From an uncultured Clostridia bacterium (GTDB lineage Bacteria > Bacillota > Clostridia > Lachnospirales > Anaerotignaceae): 5,887 nucleotides of DNA. The stretch is from NCBI GenBank assembly GCA_958420075.1, contig CATZIM010000127.1, positions 1 through 5,887 of the forward strand, written 5' to 3'. The notes under the pieces are model-generated. The model was not told the origin of the DNA, ran no database searches, and was given only the letters and a program-made list of their open reading frames with translations. Below are positions 1 through 3,967 of the stretch, piece by piece; within the stretch, counting starts at the first letter, position 1, and every line of letters begins with the position of its first letter. The position numbers and the translations under genes were made by a program.

Positions 1-9
1 TATCTTCAT
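1..9 (-). CDS. Start of the next operon gene (partial; possibly YfcE/YsnB-like metallophosphoesterase)
   Basis: Only three codons are visible: ATG AAG ATA (Met-Lys-Ile), reading off the left edge. The start is supported by a good ribosome binding site, AGGAG at 23..19, which lies inside the last codons of rdgB and leaves 9 nt to the ATG. The ATG lies just beyond the rdgB stop (15..13), so the genes would be tightly coupled. In Bacillus subtilis the order is rph-ysnA(rdgB)-ysnB, with ysnB encoding a small metallophosphoesterase of the YfcE/MJ0936 family, and such proteins often begin with Met-Lys-Ile. The identity is inference from synteny; the sequence shows only a plausible translation start. 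Confidence 0.5.
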
Positions 10-12
10 GGT

Positions 13-606
13 TTACAGCTCCTTTTTCAGCAGTTCTTTCATCTTCCGCAGGGCTTTGCCTCTGTGGCTGATGGCGTTCTTTTCCTCAGAAGAAAGTTCT
101 GCCATGTATTTTTTCAGTTCAGGCACATAGAAAATGGGGTCATAACCGAAACCATTTTCGCCGGTGGGTTCCCAGCCGATAATGCCTTCTACGGTGTCCA
201 GACTTACCAGACGTCTGCCGTCAGGGAAAGCTGCAACGATGCAGCTAACAAAACGGGCGGTTCTGTCTTTTTCTTCCACATCTTTGAGTTTTTCCAGAAT
301 GACTTTGAATTTTTCGGGATAAGGGGTGTCTTCTCCCAGGAAACGTGCGGAATAAATGCCAGGTGCTTTATCCAGATAGTCGATTTCCAGACCGGAATCG
401 TCTGCCAGTGTGATCTTACCGGAGATTTCCATGACCTGTACCGCTTTTTTCATGGAATTTTCTTCAAAAGTTTTGCCGTCTTCCACCACGTCAATGGTGA
501 TGCCTGCTTCTTCCATAGACACTACATTTACGTTCATATCCGCAAGGATTTCGTTGATCTCCCGAATTTTCCCTTTGTTTTTTGTTGCAAAAATAATGGT
601 TTCCAT
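13..606 (-). CDS. rdgB: XTP/dITP pyrophosphatase (RdgB/HAM1 family)
   Basis: Cytosolic house-cleaning enzyme of the Ham1/RdgB family. It hydrolyses non-canonical purine triphosphates (dITP, XTP, ITP) to the monophosphate plus pyrophosphate, keeping deaminated purines out of DNA and RNA. At 197 aa it is a normal family length. Visible motifs in order: nucleotide-binding ATKNKGK at 7-13; GKTFEEN at 44-50, with the conserved acidic residues; LADDSGL at 67-73, where D70 matches the catalytic aspartate; FGYDPIF at 153-159; and SHRGKAL at 180-186, the base-recognition segment. The usual PRG before the FGYDPIF block reads PTG (147-149), a mild departure. The ATG at 606 is preceded by GGAGG (620..616) with 9 nt spacing. 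The gene begins 19 nt after the rph stop and surely shares its transcript. Function is confident from the complete motif set. Confidence 0.96.
   Translation of the reverse strand: METIIFATKNKGKIREINEILADMNVNVVSMEEAGITIDVVEDGKTFEENSMKKAVQVMEISGKITLADDSGLEIDYLDKAPGIYSARFLGEDTPYPEKFKVILEKLKDVEEKDRTARFVSCIVAAFPDGRRLVSLDTVEGIIGWEPTGENGFGYDPIFYVPELKKYMAELSSEEKNAISHRGKALRKMKELLKKEL
19..23 (-). promoter_or_regulatory. Ribosome binding site for the gene starting at position 9
   Basis: The minus strand reads AAAAAGGAGCTGTAAACC before ATG. AGGAG is 9 nt from the start codon and overlaps the end of rdgB, which suggests translational coupling to it. Confidence 0.6.
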
Positions 607-625
607 CTCTTGCTTCCTCCTTTAT

Positions 626-1354
626 TTACAGTTCCAGACCATCCAGCGCCTTTTTCTGTAATGCCTGCAATTCACGATTGCCTTTTTCACCCAATGCCAG
701 CAGCTGGTGCAGCTGTTCCTGAGAAAATGTGCCGTGTTCGCCTGTGCCCTGCAATTCCACAAAACCGCCTGCGTCGTTCACAACGATATTCATATCCACT
801 TCTGCGGCGGAGTCTTCCACATAGCACAAATCCAACATGGGTTCACCGTCTACGATACCTACGCTGATGGCGGAAATATAGTGGCGCAGAGGTGTTTTTT
901 CCAAAACGCCTTCTTCCACCAATCTCTGGCATGCCATAGCAAGGGCAACAAAACCGCCTGTGATGGATGCGGTACGAGTGCCGCCATCTGCCTGAATGAC
1001 ATCACAGTCCACAGTGATGCTTCTTTCGCCCAAAGCTTCCAGATCCACTGCCGCACGAAGGGCACGACCGATCAAACGCTGGATTTCTGTTGCACGGGGA
1101 TTCAGTTTCAGTTTGTTGATGTCACGTTTGTTCCGGCTGGCTGTTGCACGAGGCAGCATAGCATATTCCGCTGTTACCCAGCCGCTGCCGCTTTCCCGCA
1201 GAAAAGGGGGTACATTTTCTTCTACGGTTGCGTTACAAATGACTTTTGTATCGCCAAATTCTATCAAAACAGAGCCTTCCGCATACTTTGTAAAATTCTT
1301 TGTGATACGGATGGGGCGCAGTTGGTTGTTTTCTCTGCCGTCATATCTGCTCAC
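626..1354 (-). CDS. rph: Ribonuclease PH (tRNA nucleotidyltransferase)
   Basis: Phosphorolytic 3'-to-5' exoribonuclease that trims the 3' ends of tRNA precursors and other stable RNAs using inorganic phosphate; the family forms a hexameric ring. With a GTG start at 1354 it is 242 aa, the usual length. Visible motifs: [14 protein letters not shown] at 2-15; [13 protein letters not shown] at 34-46; [13 protein letters not shown] at 59-71; [12 protein letters not shown] at 90-101; [17 protein letters not shown] at 118-134, with the phosphate-binding GTR at 125-127; D181 and D187 in a DSAAEVDMN block, matching metal-binding aspartates; and [12 protein letters not shown] at 200-211. The segment before EIQRLIGR reads LNPRAT rather than the more usual SGRT. 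An in-frame ATG at 1405 would add 17 residues, but it has no family similarity and ignores AAGGAGG, which sits 7 nt before the GTG. First gene of the rph-rdgB operon. Confidence 0.97.
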   Translation of the reverse strand: MSRYDGRENNQLRPIRITKNFTKYAEGSVLIEFGDTKVICNATVEENVPPFLRESGSGWVTAEYAMLPRATASRNKRDINKLKLNPRATEIQRLIGRALRAAVDLEALGERSITVDCDVIQADGGTRTASITGGFVALAMACQRLVEEGVLEKTPLRHYISAISVGIVDGEPMLDLCYVEDSAAEVDMNIVVNDAGGFVELQGTGEHGTFSQEQLHQLLALGEKGNRELQALQKKALDGLEL

Positions 1355-1361
1355 GTTGTTT

Positions 1362-1368
1362 CCTCCTT
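1362..1368 (-). promoter_or_regulatory. Ribosome binding site that fixes the rph GTG start
   Basis: AAGGAGG on the minus strand lies 7 nt upstream of GTG at 1354. It sits inside the open reading frame that begins at ATG 1405, so it argues against that longer start and for the GTG. Confidence 0.85.
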
Positions 1369-1414
1369 TATTTTCCAAAAAATCTCTGTTTAGGGGCATC
1401 TTCATAAGAAAACA

Positions 1415-1458
1415 AGGAAAGCTGAGATTCTTGTCATATAGAGGATTTCAGCTTTCTT
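1415..1458 (+). terminator. 18-bp hairpin with U-run, best paired as plus-strand RNA
   Basis: Positions 1415-1432 pair with 1441-1458 around an 8-nt loop. Read as plus-strand RNA, all 18 positions pair, four of them as G-U. Read as minus-strand RNA, the same four become A-C mismatches and only the 9-bp core (1417-1425 with 1448-1456) is unbroken. The plus strand continues A-UUUUU-A at 1459-1465, as in an intrinsic terminator. The minus strand continues UUGUUUUCUU, also U-rich but interrupted. It may work as a terminator in either direction. No plus-strand gene is visible that would need it. Confidence 0.4.
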
Positions 1459-1507
1459 ATTTTTACGAAGAATGGATTTGATATGTTTTCTTCTGAAGAC
1501 AGCCGTC

Positions 1508-1565
1508 GCAATTCCCCTTAAGAAATCAAGAAAGCGAAAATCAAGGTTTTCTTAAGGGGAATTGC
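1508..1565. repeat. 18-bp perfect inverted repeat at the predicted rph transcription start
   Basis: Arms 1508-1525 and 1548-1565 are exact reverse complements (arm GCAATTCCCCTTAAGAAA) with a 22-nt spacer. There is no T-run after either arm, so it is not an ordinary intrinsic terminator. The outer edge of the right arm coincides with the predicted start of the minus-strand transcript, 5-6 nt from the -10 box. The spacer and the inner end of the left arm contain a direct repeat AAATCAAG (1523-1530 and 1538-1545). Confidence 0.85.
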
Positions 1566-1569
1566 TTTC

Positions 1570-1598
1570 ATTATAGCCTGATTTTCCCTTTTTGAACA
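1570..1598 (-). promoter_or_regulatory. Predicted sigma-A promoter of the rph-rdgB operon
   Basis: The -10 box is a consensus TATAAT (1575..1570). TGTTCA (1598..1593) lies 17 bp upstream and matches three of six positions of TTGACA, so the -35 is weak. The promoter sits directly downstream of the amidase terminator, giving rph its own transcription unit. The expected start is around 1562-1564. Confidence 0.6.
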
Positions 1599-1607
1599 GC
1601 CCCACAG

Positions 1608-1641
1608 AAAAAAACAGGAAGATGCCCCATCTTCCTGTTTT
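1608..1641 (-). terminator. Intrinsic terminator of the amidase gene
   Basis: On the minus strand a 14-bp perfect stem (1641..1628 with 1624..1611) closes a 3-nt GGG loop, and the U-tract runs on to 1608. The stem begins 6 nt after the amidase stop codon. It is a strong, canonical intrinsic terminator. Confidence 0.93.
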
Positions 1642-1647
1642 CGTATT

Positions 1648-3756
1648 TTATCTCAATTTGTAATTGTTCATGGCGTAAATGATACCGTCGCCGATGGCTT
1701 TCGCCGCCGCATCCTGATAAGTTGCCTGAGAAATCTTCAGTGCGTCACCGGGATTAGACAGGAAGCATGTTTCGATGAGGATAGCAGGTACCGTTGTGGA
1801 ATTGAGAATCAACAGGTCTGGACGGGATTTCACACCACGGTTTGTTGTGCTCAATGCAGAAGGCAATCTGCTCTGTACCGCCTGTGCCGCCTGCAAACTG
1901 GTCAATGTGCCGTTGCCGTCGTTGCTGTGAGCGGCGTACAATGTTTCTGTACCGCTGGCAGAAGCTGTACCTGCGTTCATATGGATGGAAACCATCAGGT
2001 CCGCAATCTGGTTGGCTGTTTTCGCTCTGCTTGCGTTATCCGGTCTGCTGTCATCATCTCTGGTGAGATATACCTTAATGTTGGAATTGCTTTCCACATA
2101 AGATTTTACTTTCAGCACCATAGTCAGGTTCATGGTCTTTTCTGTGAGCCCGTTGCCGCTGGTACCGGGGTCATTGCCGCCGTGACCTGCATCCAGCAGA
2201 AGGACTTTGTCATATACCTGCTGAGGGTTCTTTGCCGTGATCTCATAAGCGCTGCCTGTGTCCTTGATGGTATAAGCGCTGATGATGTTCTGGTTGAAGC
2301 GGATGACTGTATTGCCGCCGCTGGTGGAAATGGTAAAGGACTTGATCTGATCTGTATTCACATTCAAAGTGCCATAACCATATACATCAGAATAATCTCC
2401 GGGCAGTGTCAGTTCATAATAACCATCCAGATATGCGTCATTATGCTTGATGCTGTTGGTATTGATGGTTTCCACTTTTTTCAGTGTCAGTGTATCGGTG
2501 CTGTCATCATAAGAAAGGTTTTCCAATGTGGATTTCTGAATGGTGACAGTCAGTTTTCCATTTTCTTCTTTCCATGTCATCTGGGTCAGATCACTTGCTT
2601 CCACCACCACGCGGAATGTGGTGCCGTTCATCCAGCCTGTTCTGACTTCGCTGACATATTCCAGACCATCTGTATTGATGATTTCATCAATACCATCTGC
2701 CTTCACGCCGGGCATATCAATGACCGTACGATAAGGGTCCTGCATGGTGGTCACCGTTGCCCCGGTTGCGCCGCTGGCGTTGATGGTGACGGTTTCTGTA
2801 CTGCCGCTGTGGCTGCTGGTGATGCTCTTGATTTCTACCTGTTCAAATGCCAGTGTCACCTGATTTTTCGCAGCGTTTGGCGTTACTTTGTATTCCATTT
2901 TGCCTGTCAGGTCAAATACCACACGGGTATACGTTTCTCCGTTGTCCGCCGTATGCTGTGCCGTACGGATGGCAGTGACAAAAGGACTGTTGGTAGCAGT
3001 GATATTGGCAGAAAGCCCATTTGTTGCGCCGTAGAAATCCAGTACCACTTTATTGTCGCTGACATAAACTTCTTCACATCTATTGAAAGTGCCAGTTGTT
3101 GTGATGACAAAATTCTGTGTTGCTGTTTTGGATGTTGGCACAGTCACACTGGATACTTTCCCTGTGGTAGCTGTGTTGGTTCCGGTATTTGTACCTGTGC
3201 TGCCGCCGGTACTCGTGCCCGTATTGGTTCCGGTATCAGAGCCAGTGCTGCTGCCGGTACTTCCGCCGGTGCTGGGTGCTTCTCCGATGTATACGGTTCT
3301 GTTAGGGTCATCCCATGTCACATCAATATCCAGCGCTGTTGCCAGTGCACGAACAGGCAGCATGGTTCTGTCGTTGACAATCATAGGCGCCACATCCATG
3401 GTGAAAGTTTCCCCATTTTTGTAGCCTGTTTTGCTGTCGATCTGGAATACCACCGTATGGGTATCGCTGACAGCATAGACCTGTTTTGCCGCTTCGTTCC
3501 ATGTGACGGTACAACCAAGTTCCTCACAGATGCCACGCATAGGCAACATGGTTCTGCCGTCAATGCTTACCGCCGGCATATTAGGGTCTGTATAGCTTTC
3601 TCCATCGATGACAATGGCAATCTCTTTGGCGTTATAGTCATGATGTGCGCCATTATAAAACAAGTCCATCTGGACATTGGCGGCAAATGCCGTCGTCGTG
3701 TATAACAGTCCTGCTGCCAATGTCGTCAGCAGCAGACGTTTTCCTTTGTACCACAT
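1648..3756 (-). CDS. Secreted N-acetylmuramoyl-L-alanine amidase with Cu-amine-oxidase-N and AMIN domains
   Basis: Zinc amidase predicted to cleave the bond between N-acetylmuramic acid and L-alanine of peptidoglycan outside the cell. The 702-aa protein has a signal peptide at 1-25 (KGKR, hydrophobic core, cleavage after AFA). A copper amine oxidase N-terminal-like domain spans about 46-158, with paired motifs SIDGRTMLPMR (64-74) and IVNDRTMLPVR (126-136). A Ser-Thr-Gly linker follows at 161-200. AMIN domains lie at about 213-306 and 309-408, and a divergent beta-rich module at about 412-510. The C-terminal Amidase_3 domain (516-699) keeps all active-site residues: H525 in LDAGHGGNDPG, E539 in LTEKTMNL, H592 in VSIHMNAG and the catalytic E662 in ILIETCFLSNPGD. 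There is no LPXTG, so wall attachment probably relies on the AMIN and N-terminal domains. The ATG at 3756 has AAGGAG 8 nt upstream and leads straight into the signal peptide; the in-frame ATG at 3891 would bury it. It has its own promoter and terminator. Confidence 0.95.
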   Translation of the reverse strand: MWYKGKRLLLTTLAAGLLYTTTAFAANVQMDLFYNGAHHDYNAKEIAIVIDGESYTDPNMPAVSIDGRTMLPMRGICEELGCTVTWNEAAKQVYAVSDTHTVVFQIDSKTGYKNGETFTMDVAPMIVNDRTMLPVRALATALDIDVTWDDPNRTVYIGEAPSTGGSTGSSTGSDTGTNTGTSTGGSTGTNTGTNTATTGKVSSVTVPTSKTATQNFVITTTGTFNRCEEVYVSDNKVVLDFYGATNGLSANITATNSPFVTAIRTAQHTADNGETYTRVVFDLTGKMEYKVTPNAAKNQVTLAFEQVEIKSITSSHSGSTETVTINASGATGATVTTMQDPYRTVIDMPGVKADGIDEIINTDGLEYVSEVRTGWMNGTTFRVVVEASDLTQMTWKEENGKLTVTIQKSTLENLSYDDSTDTLTLKKVETINTNSIKHNDAYLDGYYELTLPGDYSDVYGYGTLNVNTDQIKSFTISTSGGNTVIRFNQNIISAYTIKDTGSAYEITAKNPQQVYDKVLLLDAGHGGNDPGTSGNGLTEKTMNLTMVLKVKSYVESNSNIKVYLTRDDDSRPDNASRAKTANQIADLMVSIHMNAGTASASGTETLYAAHSNDGNGTLTSLQAAQAVQSRLPSALSTTNRGVKSRPDLLILNSTTVPAILIETCFLSNPGDALKISQATYQDAAAKAIGDGIIYAMNNYKLR
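3157..3276 (-). repeat. Ser-Thr-Gly low-complexity linker of the amidase
   Basis: Encodes residues 161-200, built from imperfect short units such as GSTG, GTNTG and GTSTG, with near-repeated DNA. It separates the N-terminal domain from the AMIN domains and is probably flexible. Slippage or unequal recombination could change its length between strains. The opposite strand reads as an artificial PVLVPV-type repeat, which is only its shadow. Confidence 0.85.
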
Positions 3757-3764
3757 ATTTTCCG

Positions 3765-3770
3765 CTCCTT
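3765..3770 (-). promoter_or_regulatory. Ribosome binding site that fixes the amidase start
   Basis: AAGGAG on the minus strand lies 8 nt before ATG 3756. It supports the 702-aa reading rather than a start 45 codons further upstream. Confidence 0.85.
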
Positions 3771-3799
3771 TGTTCTTCCTTCTTTTTATCACACAAAAC

Positions 3800-3827
3800 A
3801 GTATATCAAATTTTGTCGGAATGAAAA
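3800..3827 (-). promoter_or_regulatory. Predicted sigma-A promoter of the amidase gene
   Basis: The -10 is TATACT (3805..3800), preceded by TGA to give an extended -10. TTTTCA (3827..3822), 16 bp upstream, matches four of six -35 positions. Transcription would start near 3793, giving a leader of roughly 37 nt. The in-frame ATG at 3891 lies upstream of this promoter, which further weakens the longer gene model. Confidence 0.6.
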
Positions 3828-3831
3828 GGAA

Positions 3832-3856
3832 AAAGTTCCATTTGCAATGGAATTTT
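3832..3856. repeat. Imperfect palindrome next to the amidase -35 box
   Basis: A perfect 7-bp dyad TTCCATT-TGC-AATGGAA (3836-3852) extends to 11-bp arms (3832-3842 and 3846-3856) with one G-T position. It ends 4 bp upstream of the predicted -35, centred about 51 bp before the expected start, where an activator could bind. No known operator consensus is recognised. Confidence 0.5.
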
Positions 3857-3865
3857 AATAAATTC

Positions 3866-3915
3866 CCATGAAACTGCCATGAAAAGCTCATTTTTTGTCA
3901 TTTTTGCCCATGAAA
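3866..3915 (-). repeat. Three direct repeats TTTCATGG upstream of the amidase promoter
   Basis: Minus-strand copies lie at 3915..3908, 3884..3877 and 3873..3866. Their spacings are 31 and 11 bp, close to three turns and one turn of the DNA helix. The first copy overlaps the U-tract of the Lon-like gene's terminator. Candidate regulator binding sites; the protein is unknown. Confidence 0.45.
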
Positions 3916-3959
3916 AAAGAAGCTGAAAATCCGGCTGCCCGAACTTTCCAGCTTCTTTT
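3913..3959 (-). terminator. Intrinsic terminator of the Lon-like protease gene
   Basis: On the minus strand 3959..3945 pairs with 3929..3915 as a 15-bp stem (one G-U), with a small CGG/CCG stem inside the loop, followed by a U-tract to 3913. It begins 8 nt after the stop codon at 3968, so the amidase downstream is a separate transcription unit. Confidence 0.92.
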
Positions 3960-3967
3960 AAAATTTC

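Larger units (their letters stand above)
1355..1564 (-). promoter_or_regulatory. Long structured 5' leader of the rph-rdgB transcript (predicted)
   Basis: If transcription starts near 1563, as the promoter at 1570-1598 predicts, the rph mRNA carries a leader of about 210 nt with no convincing gene in it. It holds an 18-bp hairpin at its very 5' end (1565..1508), a second hairpin (1458..1415) followed by a U-rich stretch, and then the ribosome binding site. I do not recognise a known riboswitch or T-box in it; no T-box TGGNACCGCG-type motif is visible. Confidence 0.4.

Noticed and set aside
64..867. Plus-strand open frame of 267 codons across rdgB and rph
   Set aside because: Same codon-aligned shadow effect over rdgB, then run-on into a different frame opposite rph. 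The product is rich in Phe, Cys and His with no recognisable motif.
707..1393. Plus-strand open frame of 228 codons opposite rph
   Set aside because: Codon-aligned antisense shadow of rph; no motif and no translation signals.
1355..1405. 17-residue N-terminal extension of RNase PH from ATG 1405
   Set aside because: The extension is unlike the family and overruns the AAGGAGG that sits correctly before GTG 1354.
1355..1564. T-box or known riboswitch in the rph leader
   Set aside because: No T-box core, SAM, TPP, purine or other aptamer consensus is recognisable in the leader by eye.
1508..1565. Intrinsic terminator at the 18-bp inverted repeat
   Set aside because: Neither side carries a T-run (minus strand continues GCGACGGC, plus strand TTTCATTATAG), and the real amidase terminator is at 1608-1641.
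1393..1628. Insertion sequence or MITE filling the amidase-rph spacer
   Set aside because: The 11-bp matching ends have no visible target-site duplication, and the interval contains a terminator arm and promoter that serve the flanking genes. Kept only as a low-interest finding.
3083..3424. Plus-strand PVLVPV-repeat protein
   Set aside because: The repeat is the reverse complement of the amidase Ser-Thr-Gly linker, not an independent gene.
1927..3705. 592-codon open frame on the plus strand, opposite the amidase
   Set aside because: It is codon-aligned with the amidase, so its stops could only come from sense TTA, CTA or TCA codons, which this genome seems to use rarely. The product is Cys/His/Ile-rich, lacks domains and has no good ribosome binding site.
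3757..3891. 45-residue N-terminal extension of the amidase from ATG 3891
   Set aside because: It would place a promoter, a ribosome binding site and palindromes inside the gene and would put residues in front of a clear signal peptide.
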